64,000 nucleotides of DNA from an uncultured Paludibaculum sp. GTDB taxonomy: Bacteria > Acidobacteriota > Terriglobia > Bryobacterales > Bryobacteraceae. Of this stretch, positions 15,220 through 25,048 are shown in pieces. The stretch lies in NCBI RefSeq assembly GCF_963665245.1, contig NZ_OY762269.1, positions 868,001-932,000 of the forward strand, read 5' to 3'. Positions within the stretch are counted from its first letter, which is position 1, and each line of letters starts with the position of its first letter. The position numbers were made by a program, and so were the translations under genes. The notes beneath the pieces are model-generated. The model saw nothing but the letters and a program-made list of their open reading frames with translations. It did not search any database and was not told where the DNA came from.

Positions 15220-16471
15220 ATCCACCGGCCCGGCTCCTGTCGACCGCCTGGACCAGGCGGTTGTGCAGAAAAAGCGAGACTCCCAGCGTGATGCCGGTCA
15301 ACGCCCAGACAGCGGTCCGCGAACCCAGCAGAAGCGAACCGCTCCACCGCAGCAGCCCCAGCCACGTGCCCGTCAGGAGACATCCGCCAATGACCGCGGC
15401 GCGCCGCTCCGCCACACTCCAGGGCAGGGCGTGAACCCAACCCGCAAGGAACGTCAGCGTGAACGGAACGGCCACAATCAGATCGATCAGGTAGTGCTCC
15501 CCCAACGCCAGGGTGGCGAAGAAGGTCCCGAGCAGAAACACGCCGGCCAAGGCGCGATAGATCCGGCGCGAATGGCGCAGAACCCAATAGCACCCCAACG
15601 CGGAGGCAAAGTGCAGGGAGGGCATGCAGTTGCGAGCCACACCCGGCAAACTCAACGGACTCAGGCTGCCCGCCGGTTGCAATCGAGCGGGCCAGTCCGC
15701 CGCAAACGCAAACTTGGGACCGGCCGCGGGACAGAACCAGTAGAGGCTAAAGCCGATCAGGCCCATGGTCACAAACATCGGAAAGGAACGGTATGCGGAA
15801 TTGGGATTGCGAAAATCGACGGCCAGCGCGAGTCCGGCCATCGCAGGCAGGGCGTAATAGATGGTTGCCGTCAGATTCCAGGCCGCCGGTCGCCCGGCAA
15901 GAATCCTCCCCAGCAGAAAGCTCAGGTGGAATCCAAACTGCCCGTCCACCGCGTGAAACAGTGGATCGATAGTGAGCGGGCACATTCGTTGGGTAAGGGG
16001 GAGAAGGAAGCCCAGCGCGACCCAGAACCACCCACTGATCCAGGCGATCGCAAAGAGCCGGCTGGCCGGCCAGCGCTCCCTCTCGGACACAAGAAAGACC
16101 CGCGCCCCTAGCACCAGAAGGCAGCCTACGCCAAGGTAGCTCGCCGAGTTGATGAGCTCGGAACCGAAGTACCCCGCTTTGGGCACGCCCGCCCAATCCA
16201 GCACCGCATACAGCAGACCTCCGAGGACCACCGCCGCAGCTGCGGCCCAGCGCCCCGGGCGAGCCGCCGCAAACAGAAAGGCGCACCCCAGATAGGTAAA
16301 CGCTACGGTGGGATTCCCTCTCAGCTCCCGGAGCAATCCACCAGGAATACCGAATATGATGGCCGCCGGCGACAGTACCAGCATCCACCGAACCCAGATG
16401 GATCGAAGTGGGTCCCTGCCCGGCTCACGGGAAACCGATCCCCATGGTAAAGTCTTCGCAGTCGAGTGCAT
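15182..16471 (-). CDS. PAP2-superfamily membrane phosphatase
   Basis: This 429-residue integral membrane protein has about ten hydrophobic segments. The C-terminal half carries the PAP2 acid-phosphatase signature: NCMPSLHFASA (PSLH at 284-287) and GEHYLIDLIVAVPF (324-337), the second and third catalytic motifs. Its layout resembles the PAP2_3/inositol-phosphotransferase-like branch, which acts on lipid phosphates or phosphoinositol head groups at the membrane. The last 13 or so codons (KSGRPEEVGMS) and the stop derive from the right terminus of repeat copy E, so the native C-terminus has been replaced. The ATG start at 16469-16471 is reasonable. Confidence 0.85.
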   Translation of the reverse strand: MHSTAKTLPWGSVSREPGRDPLRSIWVRWMLVLSPAAIIFGIPGGLLRELRGNPTVAFTYLGCAFLFAAARPGRWAAAAAVVLGGLLYAVLDWAGVPKAGYFGSELINSASYLGVGCLLVLGARVFLVSERERWPASRLFAIAWISGWFWVALGFLLPLTQRMCPLTIDPLFHAVDGQFGFHLSFLLGRILAGRPAAWNLTATIYYALPAMAGLALAVDFRNPNSAYRSFPMFVTMGLIGFSLYWFCPAAGPKFAFAADWPARLQPAGSLSPLSLPGVARNCMPSLHFASALGCYWVLRHSRRIYRALAGVFLLGTFFATLALGEHYLIDLIVAVPFTLTFLAGWVHALPWSVAERRAAVIGGCLLTGTWLGLLRWSGSLLLGSRTAVWALTGITLGVSLFLHNRLVQAVDRSRAGGWKSGRPEEVGMS

Positions 16472-16984
16472 TCAGGCTGTGATTCGCTCTCGCCCCGCAA
16501 TGACATGCAGGGAAATAGGGGCGGGAAATGGAGACGTACTGGCCTGTCACTTCGACTGGTGCCCTGTCGTTGTCCGTACTCCGGACTCTCGCATTCTACT
16601 CTAAACTATCAGGCAATGGAGATGCAGATCGATCGTTTATGTAAATTCTTCTCCGTAATTCATCCGCAACGGACGTGACGGCATGGAAACAGCATCTCCG
16701 CTTATAAGTATCTGGAAAAGAAATACTTGTGTACGGCGGAAAGCCATTCTGGCGCACCAGGGCACAACGGGGCTGTCTCCGTGAAGCGCCTCTATCTGGC
16801 TCGTAAATAGAACATGATAAACAGGATAGAATTTCACTCGACTCTCTCGGTATTCACAATGCTGCGCGGATTGTCTGGATTCCGGCCCTCAATCGTGCCA
16901 ATGGGCCGGACCTACCGCACGCAGGCGTTCACCAGCAATGTGCCGGGACAGTTAGCCGAGCCATCCTCGTTCGTGAGACACGGA
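16472..16984. other. Intergenic, no gene recognised
   Basis: About 510 bases hold only short implausible frames. An imperfect inverted repeat, AAGTAT...ATACTT, lies at about 16704-16727. The AT content is higher than in the flanks, and the region probably holds the promoter of the PAP2 gene on its left side. Confidence 0.4.
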
Positions 16985-17440
16985 GCCCCAGCCTCCGGCT
17001 TGGGGGAGCGCTGGGTGGTGACGGGACGGGGCAGCCCCAGCCTTCGGCTTGGGGGAGCGCTTGGTGGTGACGGGGCGGGGCAGCCCCAGCCTTCGGCTTG
17101 GGGGAGCGCTGGGTGGTGACGGGGCGGGGCAGCCCCAGCCTTCGGCTTGGGGGAGCGCTGGGTGGTGACGGGACGGGCAGCCCCAGCCTACGGCTTGGGG
17201 GAGCGCTTGGTGGTGACGGGGCGGGGCAGTCCCAGCCTTCGACTTGGGGGAGCGCTGGGTGGTGACGAGGCGGGGCAGTCCCAGCCTCCGGCTTGGGGGA
17301 GCGCTGGGTGGTGACGGGACGGGGCAGCCCCAGCCTACGGCTTGGGGGAGCGCTGGGTGGTGACGAGGCGGGGCAGTCCCAGCCTTCGGCTTGGAGGAGC
17401 GCTGGGTGGTGACGGGGCGGGGCAGTCACAGCCTTCGGCT
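16985..17440. repeat. 49-bp minisatellite, nine units
   Basis: Nine head-to-tail units of 48-49 bp contain GGCTTGGGGGAGCG, CTGGGTGGTGACGGG and CGGGGCAGCCCCAGCC. Each unit can form a hairpin around GCC-TTC-GGC. In different units the loop reads TTC, TAC or TCC while the GCC/GGC stem is mostly kept. Because 49 is not a multiple of three, the long minus-strand proline-rich frame drifts through all three frames and is not considered a gene. The array abuts the truncated TolB-propeller pseudogene. Confidence 0.92.
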
Positions 17441-17449
17441 TGGAGATTT

Positions 17450-18401
17450 GAGAAGGCCCGCGCCTGATCTTCCCGTTCCCCCCCCAGCTATTCGGTCACC
17501 GCCACTATGTCCGCCGACGGGCAACGGATCGCCTTTGCGAGCTACGTCGGAGACCGAGGATTCGCAAGGCTCGACTTTCCGGCAGACCCGACAAAGGAGT
17601 CGGTGCTCCACGGTCTCATCGGATCAGCCGCTGGAGACCAGAATCCGAACCTGTCGTCCAAGGGCGATCGCATCGCGTACGGCTCCGGCCGGACCGGGCA
17701 CCCTGAGATCTGGATCAGCAAGATCGACGGCTCCCAGCCCATCCGCCTGACGCAGATGGGGGGCCCTTGACGGGAACACCACGGTGGTCGCCCGACGAGA
17801 CCCAGGTCGCGTTCGACTCCGCAGCCAATTTCAACTCCGACATCTGGATTGTCAACTCCGAGGGGGGCAACCGAGGCGCCTCACCACCGAGCCGTCGGCT
17901 GAGTTCAACCCCAGTTGGTCGGTAGACGGAAGGTTCATCTACTTCACATCCAACCGCACGGGGCGGCACGAAGTCTGGAAGGCACCGGCCGTGGGGGGAG
18001 CCGCCGTCCAGATCACCAGGAACGAAGGATTCGGCGGATTCGAATCGCCGGACGGCAAGTACTTCTACTACGGCACGAAGTATCTCTACCCCGCCCTGCG
18101 CAGAGTGCCCGTCAATGGGGGGCTGGAGGAGACTTTGGCCCCCCGCTTCCGTGGTATTCACGAACTGAGAGTGGGCCGGTCGGGTGTCTACTTCCTTGCG
18201 GACTGCCGACCGTGCCAATCCCTCAAGCAGGCCTGGGAACTGCGACGATACAACTTCCTCACGGGGATAGTGGAAGTCGTCGCCAGGTTCCGGGCCAGGG
18301 TGTCGATGGGATTGGCGGTTTCGCCGAATGAAACCTGGGCGCTGGTGAACGTCTGGGAAAGGACCCCCGTCAACATTATCCTGGTCGAGGGCGTGCAGTA
18401 G
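17450..18401 (+). pseudogene. C-terminal TolB-like beta-propeller fragment, frameshifted
   Basis: Three frames join into one propeller: MSADGQRIAFASYVGDRGFA, then DRIAYGSGRTGHPEIWISKI; after a shift TPRWSPDETQVAFDSAANFN and SDIWIVNSEGG; after a second shift QPRRLTTEPSAEFNPSWSVD and VWKAPAVGGAAVQITRN. These are the WSPDG..IAF...DIW......G...LT repeats of TolB/WD40-like sensors, common at the C-terminus of acidobacterial kinases and winged-helix regulators. Both shifts fall in runs of six G (near 17758 and 17861), and each is repaired by one extra G. The N-terminal DNA-binding or kinase part is missing; the 49-bp minisatellite lies where it should be. Confidence 0.8.
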
Positions 18402-18430
18402 AACGGGGCGCGGTAGGGACGAGCATTGAA

Positions 18431-18500
18431 ACGGGACAGCCCGTCCCATCGCGGTTTTCCTTGAGATTTCGGCAGTCCAAACCGCACAGTCCAAACCGCA
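18431..18500. repeat. REP-like hairpin and 14-bp direct repeat before the RAYT remnant
   Basis: ACGGGACAGCCCGTCCC (about 18431-18447) can fold as ACGGG-ACAG-CCCGT. It is followed by two adjacent copies of CAGTCCAAACCGCA at 18473-18486 and 18487-18500. Short palindromes of this type accompany RAYT transposases, a remnant of which starts 14 bases later; the link is inference. Confidence 0.4.
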
Positions 18501-18513
18501 CTTCCGCTTCAGA

Positions 18514-18742
18514 ATGCCTCGCATTGCGCATTTCGTTGCGCCCGGCGTGGGCACCATATCATGTAGTGCGGAACCGCGCGCCCGTTTGTCTTCCGGACGG
18601 CTGCGGATCGTCTGGTCTATTTCGACCTTCTGAGAGAACAGGCCGCTTTCACCAAGGTGCGGATTCTGGCTTACTGCCTGATGCCCAATCACATGCACTT
18701 GATCGCCGTGCTGCCGGAAGCCGATTCGCTGGCAGGGCACAG
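18514..18742 (+). pseudogene. REP-associated tyrosine transposase (RAYT, Y1_Tnp) remnant
   Basis: The start MPRIAHFVAPG matches RAYT N-termini. A frame change gives PYHVVRNRAPV (compare HHVxxRGNRR.PVF). A further change gives RLVYFDLLREQAAFTKVRIL and AYCLMPNHMHLIAVLPEADS, which is the family's catalytic HUH-type motif YCLMPNHxHLI. The gene then stops abruptly at 18742, in sequence CAGGACGTCCCGATT that is identical to the right terminus of repeat copy A. The catalytic tyrosine region and the rest of the protein are absent. It is certainly non-functional. Confidence 0.8.
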
Positions 18743-18748
18743 CAGGAC

Positions 18749-18887
18749 GTCCCGATTCTCCACCGGGGCCAAAGTCCGAGATGGGGCTTCGGTGGTTTCC
18801 GTGGACGGCGTTTCCCCGTGAGTAACCGGCTCAAAGGTGACAATCTCGCCGAACCAGACTTCGAGAGGATTCTGAGAAGTTAGCGAT
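18749..18887. other. ADOP downstream flank duplicated at 4644-4782
   Basis: This non-coding sequence downstream of the ADOP pseudogene is near-identical to 4644-4782. It starts with CGTCCCGATTCTCCACCGGG at both places, so the duplication unit begins within the repeat terminus. Confidence 0.8.
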
Positions 18888-21399
18888 TCACTCATCTCGT
18901 AGCGCTGTCATCGGATCAACTCCTGCCGCGCGCCTTGCTGGGACGTAGCTCGCCGCGAGCGTGACCACGGTCAACACAGCCATGCCCGCCAACAGGGTTG
19001 CCGGGTCATTGGGCTGAAGGCCGAACAAAAGAGTTCCTGCCGCCCGGCCGGCCCACAGTGCCAGGAATCCACCCGCAGTCAGACCGACCGCCAGCAGCAG
19101 ACCTGCCTCGAAGAGCACAAGGCGAATCACTTGGCTGCGGTCCGCGCCCAGCGCCATGCGTACGCCGATCTCATTTCGCAGCCGCGCCACCATATACGAG
19201 ATCACCCCATAGAGGCCCAAAGTCGCCAGGAGTCCCGCCAGCACTCCGAAGGCGCCGGACAGCGTTGCCATCAGTCGCTCAGGCAGCACGGAATCGCGCA
19301 CTTGGCCTGCCAACTCACGAAGCTCGATGCCGATTCCAGGGCTTACCTCGGCCACCGCGACTTTGACGGCGGACGTCAACTCGCCCATCGACCCCTTTGA
19401 GCGCAGAACAAAGGTGGCCGAGCCTGCGCCCAACTCATCTTCCTGTGCAATGGGAATGAAGCTGACGGGTGGGAAATCCTCTCTCAGGCTGTAGTACTTC
19501 GTGTTTCTGACAAGGCCTATGACCTGGAACACCGGGAGGGGCTGGCCTGGCGACGTTCGAAGTCGAAACGTTCGCCCCACCGGATTGCTCCCGGCAAAGA
19601 ACTGCCGGGCGAAAGCTTCATTGACGATGGCCACTTTCGGCGATGCGAGAGTGTCGTGATCGTCGAATTCGCAGCCGGCGAGTAGCGCCGTATCCATGGT
19701 ATGGAAGTATCCGGGACCGACTAGGCTGAAATGCGAGACCTTGCCGGACTCGCCAGTTGCACCCTCCGGAATGACCATGTCATCCAGCCCGGAACCGCTG
19801 ATGGGTGTGTCCATCACTTGAGCCGCGGAGGAAACCGGAGGCTGCGCGAGTAGGTGCTGTAGCAAGTCACGGTATAGCGCCGGACGGCGTTCCTTGCTAT
19901 AGCCCACCTGGCGAAGATCCAGGTTGATAGCCAACACACCTTCCGATCGAAAGCCGACATCCACAAGCAGGAGATTGCGAAGACTGCGCACGAACAGCAG
20001 CGCACCAACTAGCAGCACCAGCGAGAAGGCGATTTGAGTCGCAACCAGGCCGCGTCGCAACCCGAAGCGCTCGCGCCCGGCTGTGGCTCCGCGAGCTCCT
20101 GACCGCATCGCCGCGGCCGGCGCCAGGTACGTGGCACGCAGCGCCGGCGCTACGCCGAACAGAATGCACGTCATGACCGTGAGCGCAGCGGTGAAACCTA
20201 GTACTTGTTGATCCAATCCAAGGCCCACGAAAAGTGGACTATTGGTTGTGCTGATAAACGCAAGCAGCGCGCGGCTCAGCACCTGCGCCAGGGCCCCCCA
20301 AGCGCGGCTCCGATCACCGCAAGCACTAGACTCTCCGCCAGGAGTTGACGAAGTAATTGCCCGCGCGATGCTCCGATCGCCAGCCGTACTGCCATTTCGC
20401 GCTCACGCGTGTTGGCACGGGCCAGCAGGAGATTGGCGAGATTGCCGCAGGCGATTAGCAGTACCAAACCAGTCGTTGCCAGCAGAAGCCACCGGGGGGC
20501 TCCCGTATGCCTTTCGCCGAAAGGAAACGCCCGTGCCCGCTTCGGTTGCGATGAGCTTGTTGGAGAGATAGCGTTTGGCCGCGTCGGACTGATAGTTCGG
20601 CGGGAGCGTCGTCCGCATGATGCCGGGCGAGATGGCCTGGAGTTGGGCGGTAGCGCGTTTTGCCGTCCACTCCGGCTTGAGGCGCCCCATGATAGATAGT
20701 CACCAGCTGCTACGCACTGGGATGAGGCCCCGACCGTCTCGGGCCAGCAGGCGGTCAGCACATAAAGGAATCGCTATGTCGTACCGAGTCCCGACTTCAG
20801 CACCAAAAATACGGTGACGGCGTCACACCCACCACCGGAAATGCGTGCCCATCGAGGCTCACCACCCGGCCAATGGCGCCGGCGTCGCCGGCCAACTCGC
20901 GCTGCCAGAAAGCGTAGCTGACCACGGCGCCAGTGCTGACGCAACCATTACGATCATCGTCCGCGCTGAACGTCCGGCCCATCAGTGGATTTACTCCGAG
21001 AACACGGAAAAACTCACCGCTCACGTAAAGGCCCTCGGCGAAGTGCCCTTCGCCGCCGGTCGCCAGATTAAACCGCGCCGCGCTCCAGGCCAGCACGCCT
21101 GTAAAGGCTTGCTGCCGTGCCTGGATCTCCTCCCATTGGGCATAAGTGAGTTCGGCACTGCGTGAGTAGTACAGGCCGGATTGCTCGGAACCGCGGGCAA
21201 AGGCGATAGAGAGGAGTTCCTTTGGTCACTCCACAGGCAACGCCCTGAGGCGCAGGGCGTCAATCAGATGGAAGATTGCGGTGTTCGCGCCGATGCCTAG
21301 CGCGAGCGACAGCCCGGCTATCAGCGCAAAGCCGGGCTGTTGCCGCAACTGCCGCACGCCGTAACGTACGTCCTGTAGGAATGATTCCGGCCAGTTCAC
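18888..21399 (-). pseudogene. ADOP-type MacB-like permease, inactivated
   Basis: Minus-strand reading from a GTG at 21397-21399 recovers a whole permease. It begins [20 protein letters not shown] and [20 protein letters not shown], passes through [20 protein letters not shown] and the second FtsX block, and ends with YVPARRAAGVDPMTALRDE. Lesions: an in-frame TGA after LPVE near 21230; a frameshift in a T5 run near 20811; an in-frame TGA in SSW-LSIMGR near 20704; a frameshift in a C6 run near 20499; and a frameshift in a C6 run near 20295, after which 464 codons are intact. Two nonsense codons plus three frameshifts make this a genuine pseudogene. ADOP permeases are orphan two-module FtsX-type proteins of unknown cargo, usually paired with PadR, absent here. 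An extra C-terminal copy is at 4644-6419. Confidence 0.9.
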
Positions 21400-21833
21400 T
21401 CCGGTCCGCCTTTCTGTGCTTCCGGCTCCTGCGCCCTTGTGGTGCCTACCCAGTGCAGGCATTATCGGCAATACCGGCCCGCGATGGTTACCAACTTTGA
21501 GGTCCGGGCACGAAATCGTGGGGGCGACTCATTGCGCTTGTCGAATCGGAATGCTGGGTGGGAGTGAATCGCGGTCCCAAAGGTGGGAGATCCGTCTGTG
21601 GAAGACGCCGCGAGCCAGTGCCCGCTTACTGACGTGCGCGGTTCGCTACGCGGCGGGGACCCCTCCATTGAAGACGCGTGCGTAGCCCCTCACTTACGTT
21701 TGGGCACTGGGACACGGGGCGCGGCTTCATCCGCTTTGGCGGCCCGCAGGGCCACGGTTGACTCCCTCGCGGTCGTGGTTCGTCGCGGCTTTGTCTATTT
21801 ACCGCTGGGGCCTCCTGGAGGCGAGTCAAGGCT
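21400..21833. other. Intergenic between ADOP pseudogene and hybrid kinase gene
   Basis: About 430 bases contain no supported gene. GC-rich motifs such as GTGCCCGCTTACTGACG and CTACGCGGCGGGGACC around 21620-21665 look like dispersed-repeat debris. A TCCATTGAAGACGCGTG block at 21663-21679 resembles TCCATTGAAGGCGCGTG at 27038-27054. Confidence 0.4.
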
Positions 21834-23966
21834 TCAACCTGCGCCGCCTCTCTGAATCGCTTCCTGGATGCCCTTCACTAGCTGAGATGCGCTATACGGC
21901 TTCTGAATGAATCCGGCTGCCGCGTCGCTGCCCAGTTCCTCGCGCGCGTATGTCTCGTTGTACCCGCTCGATAGAATAATGGGCACTCCGGGCTGAATCT
22001 CCCGGATCAGCGCAAATGCCGCGTGGCCGCCCATTACGGGCATGGTGACGTCCAACAGTACCGCGGCGATCCCCGCGGCGTTCTGACGGAAGATGTCAAC
22101 GGCCTCGCGGCCGTTCGCGGCAACCAACACGCTATACCCGGATTGTTTCAGAATGACTTCGGCCAACTGTGTGAGTGAGGGCTCGTCGTCCGCGACCAAA
22201 ATGGTTCCGGTACTGCGCGGAACCTTCGACACCGGCATGCCGGCCGGCTTCAAGACACCAGCCGGCACCGCCGGGAAGGAGACCGTGAACGTAGTACCTT
22301 TCCCGGGCATGCTGTCCACCTGCAGTGCTCCCTTGTGGCTACGGACGATGCCCGATACGGAGGCCAAGCCCAAACCGCGCCCTGTGAACTTCGTCGAGAA
22401 GAACGGGTCGAAGATCTGAGCCTTCGTGGTCTCACTCATACCGGAGCCGGAATCCTTCACCTCCATGAAGATGTCCGAGCCCTCACCCACGAGGCCGGTG
22501 GCCACCCGCACGGTGCCCCCTTCCGCTCCGATCGCTTCCGCGCCGTTGATGATCAGGTTCATGACGATCTGGCGGATCTGACTGGCGTCTGCTTCGATCC
22601 AGGGTAGATCCGGTTTGAGCGCGAGCTCCAGATGGACAGCTTTCGGAATGCTGGCGGCAATCAACGGCAGCATTTCCGAGATCAACACCGACAAATCGAA
22701 GCGACTGATCACGAATTTGCCCTTGCCGGCATACGCCAACAACTGTGCCACCAACTCGGCCGCGCGGATGCTGGAGCGCTCAGCAATCTCGATGATCGGA
22801 TAGGAGGAGTCGCCCGGCGACAACCGGTCCTTGACCAGCGTCAAGCTGCCCATGACGCCCGTGAGCAGGTTGTTGAAATCATGAGCGATGCCGCCGGCCA
22901 GAACCCCGATGCCTTCCATCTTCTGTGCCTGTTGCAGTTCCTGGGCTGAGCGGCGGAGTTCGGTCACATCGCGAATCAACACACCGTACTCGCGCGTCTC
23001 GCCGCGCCCCAACGACGCCAGCACGCAGGTGCCGAGGAAGCGGGTGCCGTCGTTGCGGACGCGCCAGCCCTCCCATTCCACCCAACCGGAGGTGTCGGCC
23101 TCGGACATCGGCCGCTGCAGGCCCTCTGCGGGCACGTCGTCGGCGGCCGAGAGGCGACTGGCGTCCTGGCCCATCATTTCCCCCTCACGGTAGCCAAAGA
23201 GGCGTTCGGCGCCACTGTTCCAACTGGTGATGCGGCCCGTTGGGTCCACCGTGAGAAGGGCGTAATCCTTGACGCCATCAAAGAACAGGCGGTACCGCTG
23301 GCTCGTTTGCGCCAGTCTTCTTTGCAGGATGGCCGCATAGCGCTGCCCCAGGAAGGCCTGACCGAGCGCCATCAGCAAGTTCGCGTACATCTGAAGGGTG
23401 GAACGGGCGATGGGCGCCTGGTGGATCGCCTCCGCCCACAACCCCTGCGGAGAAACCTGCCAGTCCCTGGCCACTCGTTGCAGCGGCAAAGGCTCGGGGT
23501 GGCGGCAGAAGACCTGTCCGGCAATGAGAGTTCCCAATTGTTGACCGCCCAACGACAGCGGCACGGCGACGTGAGTCAGTCCGGCCTGGTCCTGTGCCAT
23601 CGCCACCCCATGCGTCTTCAAAGCCTCCTCGACCGTGCCACACCGCTGCCCCGCGGCCAATAGACAGAAGGGACACGCGGCATCGTCAGGGTTTGCACGG
23701 CCACTCTGCGCCAGGCTCCAAACGGGTTGTGGATTGTGGCAGTTTCCCAGCAGACGGCCTTCCCGGTCGGACAAGGCCACGGCGAGTCTCATGGTGTGGG
23801 CAAACGTATCCAGCACCGCGGTCCAGCCGGCGGGGTCCAACAACTCGGCACACCACTCCGGAGAAAGCTGGACGTAGCTGTACTCCTCCTCGGAAAGGTT
23901 AGCCTGCTGTCTGAGGATCTCAGCCGCCCCAGAAGTGAGGCCGAAGGGTGCTTTGTGTGATTTCAT
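21834..23966 (-). CDS. PocR-PAS hybrid histidine kinase with C-terminal receiver
   Basis: This 710-residue cytoplasmic sensor has a PocR-type ligand-binding domain at about 30-195 with a cysteine cluster (NCHNPQPVW, CPFCLLAAGQRC), suggesting metal or small-molecule sensing. A PAS domain follows at about 215-335 (YALLTVDPTGRITSWNSGAE), then the HisKA H-box GGIAHDFNN with His362, an HATPase_c domain (NLIINGAEA, DSGSGM, GRGLGLASV), and a receiver domain at about 588-708 with Asp639 in LLDVTMP. There is no signal peptide or membrane helix. Its ATG overlaps the stop of the KaiC-like gene as ATGA, so the two are translationally coupled and the KaiC-like ATPase is the likely partner. No separate output regulator lies downstream. 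Confidence 0.93.
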   Translation of the reverse strand: MKSHKAPFGLTSGAAEILRQQANLSEEEYSYVQLSPEWCAELLDPAGWTAVLDTFAHTMRLAVALSDREGRLLGNCHNPQPVWSLAQSGRANPDDAACPFCLLAAGQRCGTVEEALKTHGVAMAQDQAGLTHVAVPLSLGGQQLGTLIAGQVFCRHPEPLPLQRVARDWQVSPQGLWAEAIHQAPIARSTLQMYANLLMALGQAFLGQRYAAILQRRLAQTSQRYRLFFDGVKDYALLTVDPTGRITSWNSGAERLFGYREGEMMGQDASRLSAADDVPAEGLQRPMSEADTSGWVEWEGWRVRNDGTRFLGTCVLASLGRGETREYGVLIRDVTELRRSAQELQQAQKMEGIGVLAGGIAHDFNNLLTGVMGSLTLVKDRLSPGDSSYPIIEIAERSSIRAAELVAQLLAYAGKGKFVISRFDLSVLISEMLPLIAASIPKAVHLELALKPDLPWIEADASQIRQIVMNLIINGAEAIGAEGGTVRVATGLVGEGSDIFMEVKDSGSGMSETTKAQIFDPFFSTKFTGRGLGLASVSGIVRSHKGALQVDSMPGKGTTFTVSFPAVPAGVLKPAGMPVSKVPRSTGTILVADDEPSLTQLAEVILKQSGYSVLVAANGREAVDIFRQNAAGIAAVLLDVTMPVMGGHAAFALIREIQPGVPIILSSGYNETYAREELGSDAAAGFIQKPYSASQLVKGIQEAIQRGGAG

Positions 23967-25048
23967 ACGCCATTCAGTGGCAGGACCGGAACGGTCAGCC
24001 GGCTCGGAGCCCGGCTCAGGATGCCGGAGTATTTGGAGAGGGGTTGCACACTCGCAACCTGCTCGTCGAATGGTAGAAGCGATAGTCCGTCTTGCCCGAT
24101 GACGTACGCCCGACTATCGATCTCGTGCTTGCTGCCCCGTGATTTCACGACGGTGAGGCGGCGGCGCAGGGAGCTGTTGATTCCCACGAGACTCAACAGA
24201 ATGATGTTGTCGACGATGGAGCTCACGGGAAGATCCGGCATGAAGGAGGAGAGACCCAGAAACTCGGGATTCTCGTAGCTGAAGAAGGTCGTCATGAGCC
24301 GGTGCTTGCTGTAAGCCACCAGCGCATGAAAGAAGTCGCGGTAGACAGCCTGGTCGGCGAGTGCCGTGCTGTAGCTCGTCATTCCGTCGATAACCATGCG
24401 CTGGATATGGTGCTCTTCGATGGTGCGGACGATCTTCGCGGGGTGCTCGTCCAGCGAAATTAGCAGTCCTTTCAGGTTGCGCTTGATCGCCCCCTTCCGC
24501 AGAAGCTGCGTGCCGAGGACGGTCTTGCCCACGCCGGAAAGGCCGACCACCATGGTGGTGGACCCATCAAGCATGCCGCCGCCCAGCAACGTGTCCAGGG
24601 CTTCCACTCCGATGGCGGAGCGGCGAGCCTTGGATGTGTGCTGATCGAACTTCATGCGCGGAGGCGCCTGAACACGGCGGAACACTTGCAGGCCCTTACC
24701 ATCCACTATTTCCAGAGTGTGTTCGCCATGGTCATAGTCCTGGCCGCGGCTCTTGACAAGCTCAACGGTGCGCAGAACTCGCCGGGTCAGCAAAGTTCGC
24801 CGTAGCCGAATCGCCGTATCGACCAAGGAGCCTGTCGCTTCCAGCGTCAGCAGCGTATCCGGGTAGCTTCCGATCTCGTGGGAGAGCATCGTCGTCAACT
24901 GCACCCGGTTGAGCCCTTCGATGAGTTGTTGTAGAGCTTCCCGGTAAGAGCCTGGCCCGGCGGCCACGAGCGCACCGCCCGTCCTGATCGGACCGGTCCC
25001 GACTGTAGCCGCTGTGGAGGGCGGGGCTACTGCGCTACCACTGTGCAT
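23963..25048 (-). CDS. KaiC-like ATPase with a truncated first domain
   Basis: I start this at the ATG 25046-25048, giving 361 residues; the frame is open further upstream but would run antiparallel-free through the DksA gene, which is clearly coding in another frame. Residues about 34-130 are the C-terminal half of a KaiC domain (TVELVKSRGQDYDHGEHTLE, then QVFRRVQAP) with no Walker A. Residues about 140-361 are a complete second domain: GVEALDTLLGGGM, Walker A GLSGVGKT (169-176), ISLDEHPAKIVR, RMVIDGMTSY and VVKSRGSKHEIDSRAYVI. KaiC/RAD55-like ATPases act as oligomeric timers or signalling ATPases. It overlaps dksA by 14 bases and the kinase gene by ATGA. The missing CI Walker A is unusual and could be real degeneration or a distinct architecture. 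Confidence 0.8.
   Translation of the reverse strand: MHSGSAVAPPSTAATVGTGPIRTGGALVAAGPGSYREALQQLIEGLNRVQLTTMLSHEIGSYPDTLLTLEATGSLVDTAIRLRRTLLTRRVLRTVELVKSRGQDYDHGEHTLEIVDGKGLQVFRRVQAPPRMKFDQHTSKARRSAIGVEALDTLLGGGMLDGSTTMVVGLSGVGKTVLGTQLLRKGAIKRNLKGLLISLDEHPAKIVRTIEEHHIQRMVIDGMTSYSTALADQAVYRDFFHALVAYSKHRLMTTFFSYENPEFLGLSSFMPDLPVSSIVDNIILLSLVGINSSLRRRLTVVKSRGSKHEIDSRAYVIGQDGLSLLPFDEQVASVQPLSKYSGILSRAPSRLTVPVLPLNGV

Noticed and set aside
16929-17429. 166-residue proline-rich minus-strand frame across the minisatellite
   Set aside because: The 49-bp unit is not a multiple of three, so the peptide cycles through three unrelated repeats; no start site or family resemblance.
16985-17440. Possible CRISPR array
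   Set aside because: Units are contiguous 49-bp repeats with no unique spacers, and no cas genes are present.
17715-18740. 341-residue minus-strand frame
   Set aside because: Antisense to the TolB-propeller and RAYT remnants, both of which give clear family motifs on the plus strand.
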